Counted from the first letter of the stretch, positions 1-9,243 are shown. The stretch is 64,000 nucleotides of DNA from Flavobacterium sp. UMI-01 (GCF_019656315.1 NZ_BPLU01000067.1:110850-174849), one strand, 5' to 3'. The notes: generated from the sequence alone by a model not told the origin. Translations and numbers: made by a program.

Positions 1-156
1 GCCGAACGTTTAGCGGTTCATTTGAACCACGAAGAACCTATCGAACCGCTTACCATTCAATACTTAAACCGACTTTCTGACTACCTTTTTGTCTTGGCAC
101 GAAAGTTGACTTTTGATTTACACGCTGAAGAAGTGAAGTGGATACCAAGAAAGTAA
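1..156 (+). CDS. Cob(I)alamin adenosyltransferase, PduO type (C-terminal part)
   Basis: The window opens inside this gene; 51 codons and a TAA stop are visible. The end reads YLNRLSDYLFVLARKL followed by a short tail ending in WIPRK. The YLNRLSDYLFVLAR segment is the conserved C-terminal helix of PduO-type ATP:cob(I)alamin adenosyltransferases, which transfer adenosyl from ATP to reduced cobalamin in the cytoplasm. The start and the ATP-binding N-terminus lie outside the window, so activity cannot be judged. Family call is fairly secure from the tail alone. Confidence 0.85.
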   Translation, partial: AERLAVHLNHEEPIEPLTIQYLNRLSDYLFVLARKLTFDLHAEEVKWIPRK

Positions 157-266
157 TTCGTGAACAGAAAATAGTCATCAGTGACAAACTGAACACTAAA
201 AAACAGCATACTGAACACTCGAAAAAAACACGTTCTTAATTTTATTGTAAAAAAAACTTTTTTTAC

Positions 267-296
267 TTGTATTTTTCAGTAAAAAATTTATTTTTG
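267..296 (+). promoter_or_regulatory. Bacteroidota-type promoter for the DUF2795 gene
   Basis: TTG at 267-269 and TATTTTTG at 289-296 are separated by 19 bp, matching the TTG-N19-TAnnTTTG promoter of Bacteroidota. Transcription would begin near 303, about 17 nt before the ATG at 320. Confidence 0.7.
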
Positions 297-319
297 CACA
301 AAACTAAATCGATAAAAAG

Positions 320-541
320 ATGTATTGGACATTAGAATTAGCATCCTATTTGAGTGATGCACCGTGGCCTGCTAACAAAGATGAACTTATTGACTACGCT
401 ATACGTGCAGGAGCACCACTAGAGGTGGTAGAAAACCTTCAATCAATCGAAGATGAAGGCGAGATATATGAATCGATGGAAGAAATTTGGCCTGATTATC
501 CTACTGACGAAGACTATCTTTGGAATGAGGACGAATATTAA
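320..541 (+). CDS. Small acidic DUF2795 family protein
   Basis: A 73-residue very acidic protein beginning MYWTLELASYLSDAPWPANK, matching the DUF2795 pattern: an N-terminal helix, a P-x-x-K-x-E/D-L-I-D-Y-A segment, then an acidic tail (YPTDEDYLWNEDEY). Its molecular role is not established. It has its own promoter and is followed by a hairpin terminator, so it looks monocistronic although it sits just upstream of secA. There is no signal peptide or membrane segment, so it is probably cytoplasmic. Small size but strong family resemblance and a good promoter make it a real gene. Confidence 0.85.
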   Translation: MYWTLELASYLSDAPWPANKDELIDYAIRAGAPLEVVENLQSIEDEGEIYESMEEIWPDYPTDEDYLWNEDEY

Positions 542-556
542 AAAATAAATCAAGAA

Positions 557-585
557 AAAGTCTCATACTCTGAGGCTTTTTTTTT
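557..585 (+). terminator. Intrinsic terminator after the DUF2795 gene
   Basis: AGTCTCA pairs with TGAGGCT (one G-U pair) across a 5-nt loop and is followed by a run of nine T. It separates the DUF2795 gene from secA. Confidence 0.75.
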
Positions 586-628
586 GGTTCGATATAAAAA
601 CAAAAACAATTTAGAAACAAAAACTATT

Positions 629-3600
629 ATGAGTTTCATAAACAGCATTTTAAAAGCCTTTGTAGGAGACAAATCCGAAAAAGATGTTAAGGCTTTGCAA
701 CCTTATTTAAAAAAAATAAAATCCTTTGAAAGCACATTAATTACGCTTTCTCATGATGATTTAAGAGCGAGAACCTATTATTTTAAAAACCAAATCAAAG
801 AAGCTCGCGCGGCTATTGATGCTAAAATAAATGCGTTACAACAAGAAGTAGAAGCTACAGAGGACATCGATAAAAGAGAAGAACTTTACGACAAAATTGA
901 CGCCCTTGAAAAAGAAGCTTACGAGATTTCCGAAAAAACTTTATTAGAACTTTTGCCTGAAGCTTTTGCTGTGGTAAAAGAAACAGCTAGACGTTTCAAA
1001 GAAAATTCAGAAATCACCGTTACCGCTACTGAACAAGACCGAAAATTTGCGGCAACCAAACCTTATGTGGCTATCGAAGGAGACCAAGCCATTTGGCAAA
1101 ACCAATGGAATGCCGCTGGAAAAGCCATCACTTGGGACATGATACACTATGATGTACAGTTAATCGGTGGTATGGTATTGCACCAAGGAAAAGTAGCCGA
1201 AATGCAAACAGGGGAAGGAAAAACATTAGTAGCGACCTTACCTATTTATTTAAACGCCTTGACAGGAAACGGAGTACATCTTGTAACGGTGAATGACTAC
1301 TTGGCCAAACGTGATAGTACTTGGAAAGCACCATTATTCGAATTTCACGGCATGACTGTGGATTGTATTGACAACCACCAGCCAAACTCGGAAGGCCGTA
1401 GAGCCGCTTACAACGCTGATATTACCTATGGCACCAATAATGAATTTGGTTTTGACTACCTAAGAGACAATATGGCACATTCGCCAGACGATTTGGTTCA
1501 ACGCAAACACAACTTTGCGATTGTCGATGAGGTGGATTCGGTATTGATTGATGATGCGAGAACACCATTGATTATCTCTGGACCCGTTCCGCAAGGAGAC
1601 CGTCACGAGTTTAACGAATTGAAACCAAAAATCGAAAACCTAGTAAACCAACAGCGCCAACTAGCCAACGGATTTTTGGCTGAAGCCAAAAAATTAATTA
1701 AAGAAGGCAACACCAAAGACGGTGGATTCTTATTACTAAGAGCGTACAGAAGTTTGCCTAAAAACAAAGCCTTGATTAAATTCTTAAGTGAAGAAGGCAT
1801 CAAGCAATTGTTGCAAAAAACAGAAAATCAATACATGCAGGACAACAACCGTGAAATGCATAAAATTGATGAAGCCTTGTATTTTGTAATCGAAGAAAAA
1901 AACAACCAAGTCGAATTGACAGACAATGGTATCAAATACCTTTCAGGAGATACCGACTCTGATTTCTTCGTTCTACCCGATATTGGAACTGAAATTGCCA
2001 ACATCGAAAAGAAAAATCTTGACAAAGACGCCGAAGCCGAAGAAAAAGAACGTTTGTTCCAAGACTTTAGCATCAAGAGCGAACGTATTCATACGTTGAC
2101 CCAACTTTTGAAAGCCTATGCCTTATTCGAAAAAGATGTGGAATACGTTATCATGGACAACAAAATCATGATTGTCGATGAACAAACAGGTCGTATCATG
2201 GACGGTCGTCGTTATTCTGACGGATTGCACCAAGCCATTGAAGCCAAAGAAAACGTAAAAATCGAAGCTGCAACCCAAACTTTTGCTACAGTAACCTTAC
2301 AAAACTATTTCCGAATGTACAGCAAATTGGCTGGTATGACGGGAACAGCGGTAACAGAAGCAGGTGAGCTTTGGGAAATCTATAAATTAGACGTAGTTGA
2401 AATTCCAACCAACAAACCTATTGCCCGTATTGACAAAGAAGATTACATCTACAAAACTACCCGTGAAAAATTCAATGCGGTAATCGAAGATGTGACTGAA
2501 TTATCCAAAGCGGGTCGTCCCGTATTAATTGGTACTACCTCAGTTGAAATCTCTGAATTGTTAAGCCGTATGCTTAAGATGAGAGGCATAACACACAACG
2601 TATTGAATGCCAAAATGCACAAGCAAGAAGCACAAATCGTTGAAGAAGCAGGAAAACCTGGAGTAGTAACCATTGCTACCAATATGGCAGGTCGTGGTAC
2701 CGATATCAAATTGTCCCCTGAGGTAAAAGCAGCAGGCGGATTAGCCATCATCGGTACAGAGCGTCACGATTCACGTCGTGTGGACCGTCAGTTGCGTGGT
2801 CGTGCAGGTCGTCAAGGAGATGTGGGAAGTTCACAATTTTACGTATCACTAGAGGACAACTTGATGCGTTTGTTTGGTTCAGACCGTGTGGCCAAAGTAA
2901 TGGACCGTATGGGACTAGAAGAAGGCGAAGTAATTCAACATTCGATGATGACCAAATCTATCGAGCGTGCTCAGAAAAAAGTCGAAGAAAACAACTTTGG
3001 TGTGCGTAAACGTTTATTGGAATACGATGACGTGATGAACGCACAACGTGAAGTCGTGTACAAGCGTCGTCGTCACGCCTTGTTTGGCGAGCGCCTGAAA
3101 TTGGATATCGCTAACATGATGTATGACACCTGCGAAGTGATAGTACAAAACACCAAAGGTGTGAGCGATTTCAAAGCATTTGAATTCGAAATTATCCGCA
3201 ATTTCTCTTTCACCTCACCCGTAAGCGAAAGCGATTTTGCTAAAATGAGCGAACAAGAATTGACCGGTAAACTATACAAAGCCGCTTATCAATTTTATAC
3301 CGAAAAAACAGAGCGTTCTGCAAGAGAGACCTTCCCTATCATTGCAGGCGTTTACGAAGACAAAAACAACCATTACGAGCGTATCGTAGTACCATTTACG
3401 GATGGTGTTAAATCTTTGAACGTGGTAACCGACTTGAAAAAAGCCTACGAAACACAAGGAAAACAATTGGTGGCCGATTTTGAAAAAAACATCACCCTAG
3501 CCATTGTAGACGAAGCTTGGAAAAAACACTTACGCAAAATGGACGAATTGAAACAATCCGTTCAATTAGCCGTTCACGAGCAAAAAGACCCGTTGCTTAT

Positions 3601-3979
3601 CTACAAATTCGAGGCGTTCAACTTGTTCAGTAGCATGCTAAACGGAATCAATAGAGAGGTGATTTCGTTCCTTTTCAAAGGCGATTTACCGCAACAATCG
3701 GCTCCTGAAACCATCCACGAAGCCAGAGAGATTCCTCGTCCAAAAGAGAACTATCAAACTCAAAAAGACGAAATCGTTTCGAGCGAAGCAGCTAATCGCG
3801 AAGCTGGGCAAACTCAGCAACGTCAGGTAACGGAAACCATCGTTCGCGATATGCCAAAAATCAATCGTAACGATACCGTAACCATTCAAAACGTGGCTAC
3901 AGGACAAACACAAGAAATGAAATACAAAAAAGCCGAAAGCCTACTCGCTACCGGACAATGGGTACTGGTAAACGCCTAA
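629..3979 (+). CDS. secA: Preprotein translocase ATPase SecA
   Basis: A 1116-residue SecA, the cytoplasmic motor that drives unfolded preproteins through SecYEG. Walker A is MQTGEGKT near residue 191, the DEAD-like motif [18 protein letters not shown] near 295, and the helicase motif [12 protein letters not shown] near 682. The frame is open back to a TTG at 584, but that codon lies in the T-run of the upstream terminator. The ATG at 629 gives the usual [18 protein letters not shown] start. The protein is longer than the E. coli form (901 residues), as is usual in Bacteroidota. There is no C-terminal Cys/His zinc motif: it ends GQWVLVNA. A terminator follows directly, so the gene is probably transcribed alone. 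Confidence 0.97.
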   Translation: MSFINSILKAFVGDKSEKDVKALQPYLKKIKSFESTLITLSHDDLRARTYYFKNQIKEARAAIDAKINALQQEVEATEDIDKREELYDKIDALEKEAYEISEKTLLELLPEAFAVVKETARRFKENSEITVTATEQDRKFAATKPYVAIEGDQAIWQNQWNAAGKAITWDMIHYDVQLIGGMVLHQGKVAEMQTGEGKTLVATLPIYLNALTGNGVHLVTVNDYLAKRDSTWKAPLFEFHGMTVDCIDNHQPNSEGRRAAYNADITYGTNNEFGFDYLRDNMAHSPDDLVQRKHNFAIVDEVDSVLIDDARTPLIISGPVPQGDRHEFNELKPKIENLVNQQRQLANGFLAEAKKLIKEGNTKDGGFLLLRAYRSLPKNKALIKFLSEEGIKQLLQKTENQYMQDNNREMHKIDEALYFVIEEKNNQVELTDNGIKYLSGDTDSDFFVLPDIGTEIANIEKKNLDKDAEAEEKERLFQDFSIKSERIHTLTQLLKAYALFEKDVEYVIMDNKIMIVDEQTGRIMDGRRYSDGLHQAIEAKENVKIEAATQTFATVTLQNYFRMYSKLAGMTGTAVTEAGELWEIYKLDVVEIPTNKPIARIDKEDYIYKTTREKFNAVIEDVTELSKAGRPVLIGTTSVEISELLSRMLKMRGITHNVLNAKMHKQEAQIVEEAGKPGVVTIATNMAGRGTDIKLSPEVKAAGGLAIIGTERHDSRRVDRQLRGRAGRQGDVGSSQFYVSLEDNLMRLFGSDRVAKVMDRMGLEEGEVIQHSMMTKSIERAQKKVEENNFGVRKRLLEYDDVMNAQREVVYKRRRHALFGERLKLDIANMMYDTCEVIVQNTKGVSDFKAFEFEIIRNFSFTSPVSESDFAKMSEQELTGKLYKAAYQFYTEKTERSARETFPIIAGVYEDKNNHYERIVVPFTDGVKSLNVVTDLKKAYETQGKQLVADFEKNITLAIVDEAWKKHLRKMDELKQSVQLAVHEQKDPLLIYKFEAFNLFSSMLNGINREVISFLFKGDLPQQSAPETIHEAREIPRPKENYQTQKDEIVSSEAANREAGQTQQRQVTETIVRDMPKINRNDTVTIQNVATGQTQEMKYKKAESLLATGQWVLVNA

Positions 3980-4001
3980 ACCCTTTTAAATCCATAATTC
4001 C

Positions 4002-4038
4002 AATCCCCAATTACGAAAGTAGTTGGGGATTTTTTTTG
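4002..4038 (+). terminator. Intrinsic terminator after secA
   Basis: AATCCCCAA and TTGGGGATT form a 9-bp stem around a short loop, followed by T8. Confidence 0.85.
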
Positions 4039-4043
4039 TTTTT

Positions 4044-4150
4044 AGGAGCAGAAGCTTTGGCTTTCATAATGACTTCCCTCCCGCTATTCGTTGCAATCTC
4101 TTGTACTGGCTTTCGCCATACAAGAGGATTTCCACTGCTATCGGGGCTAT
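4044..4150 (+). repeat. Dispersed hairpin repeat, family 1, uninterrupted copy
   Basis: Starts GGAGCAGAAG directly after the secA terminator and ends CTGCTATCGGGGCTATG. Its core is a stem in which CAATCTCTTGTA pairs with TACAAGAGGATT around a short loop. Related sequence occurs at 16862-17156 (inverted, with an insertion) and at 34031-34335 (with an insertion). It codes for nothing convincing. The rest of the 333-bp gap to the next gene holds only AT-rich DNA. Confidence 0.7.
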
Positions 4151-4312
4151 GAAACTACGTTTCTATTTTCAAAATTACGGTTTAAAAACAGTCAATAAAC
4201 GGATAAGCTATTTTATGTTTTGTAGTGATTTATTTATATATTTGACTTATAATAAAGTCTGATTATCATCAGAAATTATAAACTAGTTGAACATAATCAG
4301 AAAATAACCATT

Positions 4313-5194
4313 ATGGATATACCTAAATTTCACGAGACATTTATTCCAATACTGAAAGTATTAGAAGCTGGTGAAACATTACAAGCGAGAGAAATGTACC
4401 AAAAGGTTATTAATCAATTCTATTCTGAATTACCTAAAGAGAAATTGGAACAAAAAACAAAGAGTGGAGATATTCTAATTATTAACCGAATTGCCTGGGG
4501 AAAATCTTACCTTAAAAAAGGAGGATACATAGAATTCCCCAAAAGGGGTTATGTAAAAATCACAGAAAAAGGTAAAAAGCAAACTTCTTCAAATTTGACT
4601 TTAAATCAAGTTGAAAATTCTGAAAACTTTTTAGAGTTCTATAATGAAGAAAATCCAAAGGATGAATCGACTCCTACAAAAATCCGAAATGCATCTCCTC
4701 AAGATCTTATCGACGAAGGATTTAATTTAATAGACGTTCAAGTTAAAGATGAATTACTTGAAAAATTAAAGTCAATTGACCCTTTTTATTTTGAAAAAGT
4801 AATTCTCATCCTTCTCAAAAAGATGGGATACGGAGACTTTATCGAGACTTCAAAAACAGGTGATGGCGGAATTGACGGAATAATTAATGAAGATAAACTT
4901 GGTCTAGACAAAATCTACATTCAAGCGAAACGATATGGAGAGAACAAGGTCCGTGAAAAAGATATTAGAAACTTTATTGGCGCAATGAGTGGAGATACTC
5001 AAAAAGGTGTCTTCGTGACAACTTCTTCTTTTGATACAGGTGCTATTAAAAAAGCAAATGATGCCCATCATACAATTATCTTAATTAATGGCTTAAAACT
5101 AGTTGATTTGATGCATCAATATAATGTTGGCATTCAAATAAAAGCTGTTTATGAAGTAAAAGAATTGGATAATGATTTTTTTGAAGGGGAATAA
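4313..5194 (+). CDS. Mrr-like restriction endonuclease
   Basis: A 293-residue protein with the architecture of Mrr-type enzymes, which cut foreign or modified DNA. Residues 1-90 are a winged-helix-like Mrr N-terminal region, including the GYVKITEKGKK strand-turn. Residues 150-290 are the Mrr catalytic domain of the PD-(D/E)xK fold, with GDGGIDG at 183-189 supplying the acidic residues and QAKR at 204-207 supplying the Q-x-K. Length is close to E. coli Mrr (304). The downstream HNH nuclease gene begins 14 nt later, so both are probably one transcript. Repeats flank the pair. Its specificity cannot be read from the sequence. Confidence 0.9.
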   Translation: MDIPKFHETFIPILKVLEAGETLQAREMYQKVINQFYSELPKEKLEQKTKSGDILIINRIAWGKSYLKKGGYIEFPKRGYVKITEKGKKQTSSNLTLNQVENSENFLEFYNEENPKDESTPTKIRNASPQDLIDEGFNLIDVQVKDELLEKLKSIDPFYFEKVILILLKKMGYGDFIETSKTGDGGIDGIINEDKLGLDKIYIQAKRYGENKVREKDIRNFIGAMSGDTQKGVFVTTSSFDTGAIKKANDAHHTIILINGLKLVDLMHQYNVGIQIKAVYEVKELDNDFFEGE

Positions 5195-5208
5195 ATAATT
5201 AAATTAAT

Positions 5209-5526
5209 ATGGCAAACCGTTGGGGGATTCCAATTGATGTAGAGATTTTTGTAAAGCAAAGAGATACTAATTGTGTTTATTGCGGTATTAAGTTTTTAGA
5301 AAAAAATGAATCTAGAAAATCAATGCCGTCATGGGAACATATTGTCAATGATATTAGATTAAATGGAGTAGACAATATTGCACTTTGTTGTATGTCTTGT
5401 AATGCCAGTAAAGGAGCAAAACCTTTAAAGAACTGGCTTACAGGTAAATACTGCAAAAACAAAAACATTACAGAAGAAAACATTGCTATCGTTGTAAAAG
5501 AAGCTATTAAAAATACCTCGAGCTAA
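5209..5526 (+). CDS. HNH endonuclease
   Basis: A 105-residue protein with a compact HNH nuclease motif: a first zinc knuckle CVYC at 22-25, the catalytic His in WEH at 42-44, the Asn at 56 and a second knuckle CMSCN at 61-65. It lies 14 nt after the Mrr gene and probably works with it or is a small defence nuclease. The last residue and stop codon (AGCTAA) come from the left end of a dispersed repeat whose other good copy starts at 8320, so the C-terminus was probably set by that repeat. No partner methylase is nearby. Confidence 0.88.
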   Translation: MANRWGIPIDVEIFVKQRDTNCVYCGIKFLEKNESRKSMPSWEHIVNDIRLNGVDNIALCCMSCNASKGAKPLKNWLTGKYCKNKNITEENIAIVVKEAIKNTSS

Positions 5527-5627
5527 CGCGAGCGTCTCGCTCGTGTCCGCAACAGTGAGCAATAGATAAACTTGATCGAGCTACTTTCGGAGTTCCCTCC
5601 TATCGTCGGGAAGACAAAAATGGGGTT
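5519..5627 (+). repeat. Dispersed intergenic repeat, family 2, copy 1
   Basis: Shares GCGAGCGTCTCGCTCGTG, CAACAGTGAGCAATAGATAA and CCTCCTATCGTCGGGAAGAC with the copies at 5693, 6943, 8320 and (weakly) 9264. The left part is a CGAGCG/CGCTCG hairpin. It overlaps the end of the HNH gene. Confidence 0.75.
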
Positions 5628-5692
5628 ACTGAGACTTTAAAAATCTGTGATAATCCGTTTCATCTGTGTTATCTGTGTTCCATTTCTCAACA

Positions 5693-5777
5693 TTGAGCAA
5701 ACAACACAAATAAAATACTTTGTCGAGTTACTTACGGAGTTTGCTCCTATCGTCGGGAAGACAAGATTGGGGTTAAG
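5693..5777 (+). repeat. Dispersed intergenic repeat, family 2, copy 2 (short)
   Basis: Lacks the left hairpin but keeps GAGCAAAC, CTTTGTCGAGTTACTTACGG and CTCCTATCGTCGGGAAGAC. Just before it (5643-5682) is a run of degenerate near-repeats containing CATCTGTGTTATCTGTGTTC. Together with copy 1 this fills the 326-bp gap. Confidence 0.7.
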
Positions 5778-5852
5778 AGGTATCAAACTTGATGTTTTCC
5801 TTATAAACACAAAAACTAACTACAATAAATAAATAATTTAAAACCAAAAAAC

Positions 5853-6437
5853 ATGACTAAACTCATTTCCACTAGCTTATTACTGTTTTCCGTAATAGTA
5901 GGATTCTCTCAAAATGCCATCAATTATCTTGAAACAAAAAACACCCTTACATTTGACAATCAAGATTATAATTTGGTTTGGAGTACACACCCCAATGCTA
6001 CTTATTACAAACAAGAATATTTACCAAAAGAGGAAAAACTGGATCGATTCAAAAAAATGGTTACAATCGATTTTCTACAAGGAGATTTCAAAGTGAAGGA
6101 TTTTGTAAATCAAAAAATTCAAGAACTTGAAAATGCCAAAAAACTAAATCCAGTAATAAATTACAATGTGGTAGAAAAAGGTGAAGAAACCATCCTTGAT
6201 TTTTTAATGAGTGTGAATTCTAAAGACGGTAAAACAATATTAGTGGTTGAAAGAAATGTTTATCGATACAAGAAATACCAAAATGCTGATTCGAAAGGTT
6301 TGTTACTCTATGCGGTGAGTGAAAGAGCTTATGACAATGAAATAGCTGATTTTTTTAAAAAACTTAAAACAGACAAAAATAACTTGATGACAAAGGTAAG
6401 TGCTGTAGAAATTCCAGCAATTAATTTAAAAAAATAA
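5853..6437 (+). CDS. Secreted protein of unknown function
   Basis: A 194-residue protein. The first 19 residues (MTKLISTSLLLFSVIVGFS) form a signal peptide with likely cleavage near FSQ-N, so the protein is exported to the periplasm or beyond. There is no lipobox cysteine. The rest is a mixed alpha/beta protein rich in Lys and Asn, with FDNQDYNLVWSTHPNATYYKQEY near the N-terminus. I do not recognise the family. No partner gene is apparent; it is flanked by intergenic repeats. Confidence 0.75.
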   Translation: MTKLISTSLLLFSVIVGFSQNAINYLETKNTLTFDNQDYNLVWSTHPNATYYKQEYLPKEEKLDRFKKMVTIDFLQGDFKVKDFVNQKIQELENAKKLNPVINYNVVEKGEETILDFLMSVNSKDGKTILVVERNVYRYKKYQNADSKGLLLYAVSERAYDNEIADFFKKLKTDKNNLMTKVSAVEIPAINLKK

Positions 6438-6591
6438 AACTCACTCCTACAGAAGAGCACAGACGTTTGTAATAGTACTACACAAATGGCTCGAAGTTTT
6501 AGCGGTAGTGAATTATTCGTAAATTTAAGCTCACAACTACACCTATAATAGTAAAAGTCGACATAGCAACAGCCAAAATAAAAACGAAATT

Positions 6592-6942
6592 ATGATATCA
6601 AAAAAAATTATAGTAGTCATAATAACCAGTCTTGTAATAACCTCCTGTAAAGAGAAAACAACTGAAACCAAACAAACCCTCCCTCTACCAACGGTCCAGA
6701 GTTCAACCTCCGCTATTGTTACAAAAACTTTGACCAATCCTGATGGTTCCAAAATCAAATTGACCTTTAATAATACTACCGGTATAGCAATCGTTGAGTT
6801 TAACAATGAAAAAATAGAGCTTCTTAGCCAAAAAACGGCTTCGGGAATTTGGTACAAAAATGACCAATACGAATTGAGAGGCAAAGGACAAAACATCGAA
6901 CTAAAAAAAGACGGAAAATTAATCTTTAGCCATAAAGGATAG
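6592..6942 (+). CDS. MliC-like lysozyme-inhibitor lipoprotein
   Basis: A 116-residue protein with a type II signal peptide whose lipobox is VITSCKEK (Cys 19), so it is probably a membrane-anchored lipoprotein. The mature part matches the MliC/COG3895 beta-barrel: KIKLTFNN, then IAIVEFNNEKIELLSQKTASG, then WYKNDQYELRGKGQNIEL. MliC proteins bind C-type lysozyme in the periplasm and protect the wall. The C-terminal cysteine of E. coli MliC is absent. Homology is inferred from pattern only. Confidence 0.72.
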   Translation: MISKKIIVVIITSLVITSCKEKTTETKQTLPLPTVQSSTSAIVTKTLTNPDGSKIKLTFNNTTGIAIVEFNNEKIELLSQKTASGIWYKNDQYELRGKGQNIELKKDGKLIFSHKG

Positions 6943-7081
6943 TACGGATTTGCAATCCGTGCCCACAACAATGAGCAAACAACAAAAATAAAACACTTTG
7001 TCGAGCTACTTATGGAGTTTGCTTCGCCTGTTCGCTATCACTCGCGTCCTCCTATCGTCGGGAGGACAAGATTGGGGTTAC
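6943..7081 (+). repeat. Dispersed intergenic repeat, family 2, copy 3
   Basis: Begins directly after the MliC-like stop codon with an ACGGATT/AATCCGT hairpin, then carries the family core (ACTTTGTCGAGCTACTTATG, GTTTGCTTCGCCTGTTCGCT, CTCCTATCGTCGGGAGGAC). Confidence 0.75.
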
Positions 7082-7172
7082 ATGGACTTACAACTTAGTG
7101 TAGCTATTTATATTTTTGCTTAATGAATCTTTGTAAAACAATTTAGTAATTCGTTTGGAAAACTATCATACA

Positions 7173-7210
7173 AAAAATGGCAAATGAAATAATCTCCATT
7201 TGCCATTTTT
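7173..7210. terminator. Bidirectional hairpin terminator
   Basis: AAAAATGGCAAATG and CATTTGCCATTTTT form a perfect 14-bp stem around a 10-nt loop, with A and T tracts on both sides. It separates the rightward small-protein genes from the leftward alginate lyase. The rest of the 376-bp gap shows only repeat copy 3. Confidence 0.85.
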
Positions 7211-7318
7211 ATAAGATGAATACCTTTGCAAAAAGCTAGTTATTCGTTTTCAATTATCGGGTACCTTAGTACTGCATAACTCCAATTTTAAAGAAGAGCT
7301 ATAAACTGTATTTCAAAT

Positions 7319-8167
7319 TTATTTTGAACGCTTTGCAGTAGTAAAGCCTTTACCTGAATGATCAACATCAAAATCGTAAACCACTACTTCACCATAATTA
7401 TTAGGGTCACCAGTTAGGTCACCTTCATCAGTAGGATTACTTTGCGTATAGTTGCCCACTTTGAAATAAGATTTATCATAATTTTTGTCCATTACAAAAT
7501 CATTATTTCCGTCCTTAATTAAATAACGTGCGGCTTTTCCTTTTTTATAAGCTGACAAAAGTTTTCCATCTTCTGAATAATAGCAATAATGTTTTCCATC
7601 TACTATCTTGAAAATAACTTCATGAACCGTGCCCAGAACATAATCAGATTTGATCGTTACATTAGGATGTAATTTACCTCCATTAAAACATAAGTATAAT
7701 TTTTTCCCATCCAATCTCATCACCATGGCATCATCGATACCAGCAGTTTTATCACCATGAATTTGGGTGGCGACAAGTCGTGGGCGATTCAAAGGTAAAT
7801 GAGTAATGGCTTGTTTTACATAGATTTGGTGTGTTCCTTCAGTAGTCCAAAATATATTCTCTTTACCATCGGCTGTTTTTTCTCTCAATTCAGATCTAAT
7901 GTTTCTAGTATTTGGTGTGGTACCATTGTCGCTTCTAATAGGAACACGGAAAGTGATTGCATTTTTATCTTTATTTACATAATAAAATTCATTATTAGGT
8001 TCATTACAAATAGTATTTGCATTTTTGCCTGTTGGATATGTAATATACCACTGTTTGCAGTTTCGCATCAAATCAGCAGGTACTTGAGCCACCGTGGAAT
8101 GAGAAATACATAATAGCAGCATACATAATGATAAAAATAGCGTAAGATTATAATTTTTGCTTTTCAT
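7319..8167 (-). CDS. Secreted alginate lyase, polysaccharide lyase family 7
   Basis: A 282-residue protein with a signal peptide (residues 1-27, ending TVAQ) and one PL7 beta-jelly-roll domain. All three PL7 signatures are present: RSELR at 91-95, QIHG at 135-138 and YFKVGNYTQS at 234-243. They contribute the Arg, Gln/His and Tyr of the beta-elimination active site. QIH often goes with activity on polyguluronate-containing alginate, but specificity should not be taken from that alone. No SusC/SusD pair, second lyase or DehR-type gene is nearby, so this is an isolated lyase rather than a full alginate locus. Two identical palindromes upstream suggest a dedicated regulator. Confidence 0.92.
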   Translation of the reverse strand: MKSKNYNLTLFLSLCMLLLCISHSTVAQVPADLMRNCKQWYITYPTGKNANTICNEPNNEFYYVNKDKNAITFRVPIRSDNGTTPNTRNIRSELREKTADGKENIFWTTEGTHQIYVKQAITHLPLNRPRLVATQIHGDKTAGIDDAMVMRLDGKKLYLCFNGGKLHPNVTIKSDYVLGTVHEVIFKIVDGKHYCYYSEDGKLLSAYKKGKAARYLIKDGNNDFVMDKNYDKSYFKVGNYTQSNPTDEGDLTGDPNNYGEVVVYDFDVDHSGKGFTTAKRSK

Positions 8168-8211
8168 TTTTGAATAATTTGATAATTAATAGTTTATAAA
8201 TTTGCATCTTA

Positions 8212-8281
8212 ATTGGTTAACCAATAGAGGGAAAGCAAAACTACCACTATTAATCGAACAAAAAAATATTGGTTAACCAAT
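8212..8281 (-). promoter_or_regulatory. Paired palindromic operators flanking the alginate lyase promoter
   Basis: The 14-bp perfect palindrome ATTGGTTAACCAAT occurs at 8212-8225 and again at 8268-8281, with 56 bp between centres. A third partial site (TTTAACCAAAA) follows near 8290. On the minus strand a TAGTTTTG element (8236-8243) lies between the two, matching TAnnTTTG. This is the layout expected for a dimeric LacI- or GntR-type repressor binding either side of a promoter. No such regulator gene is in the window. Confidence 0.7.
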
Positions 8282-8319
8282 TTATTTGATTTAACCAAAA
8301 ATTTAGGAATTCAATTTAG

Positions 8320-8457
8320 TCCCCAGCTAGCGCGAGCGTCTCGCTCGTGCCCGCAACAGTGAGCAATAGATAAACTTTGTCGAGCTACTTAGGGAGTTTG
8401 CTTCGCCTGTTCGCTATTGCTCGAGCCCTCCTATCGTCGAGAAGACAAGATTGCGGG
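8320..8457 (+). repeat. Dispersed intergenic repeat, family 2, copy 4
   Basis: The longest clear copy: CCCCAGCTAGCGCGAGCG, the CGAGCG/CGCTCG hairpin, then the full core through ATCGTCGAGAAGACAAGATT. It lies between the alginate lyase operators and the DHFR-like gene. Confidence 0.75.
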
Positions 8458-8500
8458 AATAACTATGCAAATAAAGAATTTACACTTTAACTCAAAATGG

Positions 8501-8574
8501 GTTCGACTGCGCTCGACTTGACAGAACGTTTTAAATTAAATGTTGGTTTTGGTCAAATCGAGCGCAGTCGAGAT
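8501..8574. repeat. Inverted repeat (long hairpin)
   Basis: GTTCGACTGCGCTCGACTTG at 8501-8520 is matched by the inverted GGTCAAATCGAGCGCAGTCG at 8551-8570, giving a stem of about 20 bp with two mismatches and a 30-nt loop. It probably belongs to a small hairpin element; no coding potential. Confidence 0.65.
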
Positions 8575-8703
8575 TATCTTTGTTTTTTGAAATATATGAC
8601 ATAATTTAGAGCGTGTGAACGAGCAGCTGTTCGTAATAACATTTGTGGTATAAATCTGCTGCATTACTTTACTGGCCAGCAGACAACTAAATTCCAAAAA
8701 ATA

Positions 8704-9243
8704 ATGAATAAGAAAAACAGCGTATTTATTGCAACCAGTTTAGACGGCTACATCTCAGCTAAAAACGGCGGGCTTGATTGGTTAAATTCCATACCAAATC
8801 CCGATCATGATGATATGGGATATATAGCATTCAACAAGGAAATTGATGCTCTTGTAATGGGAAGAAAAACATTTGAAACTGTTCTCGGGTTTGATGTTGA
8901 TTGGCCATATGACAAACCCGTATTTGTACTAAGCAACAGCTTAAAAGAAATACCTGCAAGTCTTAAAGAGAAAGCATTTTTGGTTAATGGTACTTTAACG
9001 GAAATTCTAGCACAAATTCACAAAAAAGGATTTTACAGACTTTATATTGACGGAGGAACTACGATAACTAATTTTCTAAATGAGGACTTAATTGATGAAA
9101 TGATCATTACCACAATTCCCATTCTGTTAGGTGGAGGTGCTCCCTTGTTTTCAGAACTACCAAACGAATTGAAATTTGAATTGATTGGAACAAAAACATA
9201 TTTGAATCAAATAGTGCAGAGTCATTACAGACGAAAAAGATAA
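8704..9243 (+). CDS. Dihydrofolate reductase / RibD C-terminal family protein
   Basis: A 179-residue single-domain protein with the RibD C-terminal (DHFR-like) fold: the N-terminal strand VFIATSLDGYISAKNGGLDW, then ALVMGRKTFE, an LYIDGGTTITNFL turn that contacts the nucleotide, and the C-terminal IPILLGGGAPLF. Relatives such as B. subtilis YwjB and YyaP are NAD(P)H-binding reductases of unknown substrate. Their role here cannot be stated beyond an NADPH-linked reductase. It stands alone between repeats. Confidence 0.87.
   Translation: MNKKNSVFIATSLDGYISAKNGGLDWLNSIPNPDHDDMGYIAFNKEIDALVMGRKTFETVLGFDVDWPYDKPVFVLSNSLKEIPASLKEKAFLVNGTLTEILAQIHKKGFYRLYIDGGTTITNFLNEDLIDEMIITTIPILLGGGAPLFSELPNELKFELIGTKTYLNQIVQSHYRRKR

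Noticed and set aside
584..628. Longer secA start at TTG 584
   Set aside because: It lies in the T-run of the upstream terminator, and the usual SecA N-terminus begins at 629.
3958..4262. Open frames after secA on the plus strand
   Set aside because: They run through the secA terminator and a dispersed hairpin repeat and resemble no protein.
7799..8113. 104-codon frame opposite the alginate lyase
   Set aside because: Antisense shadow of a clear PL7 gene, with no independent support.
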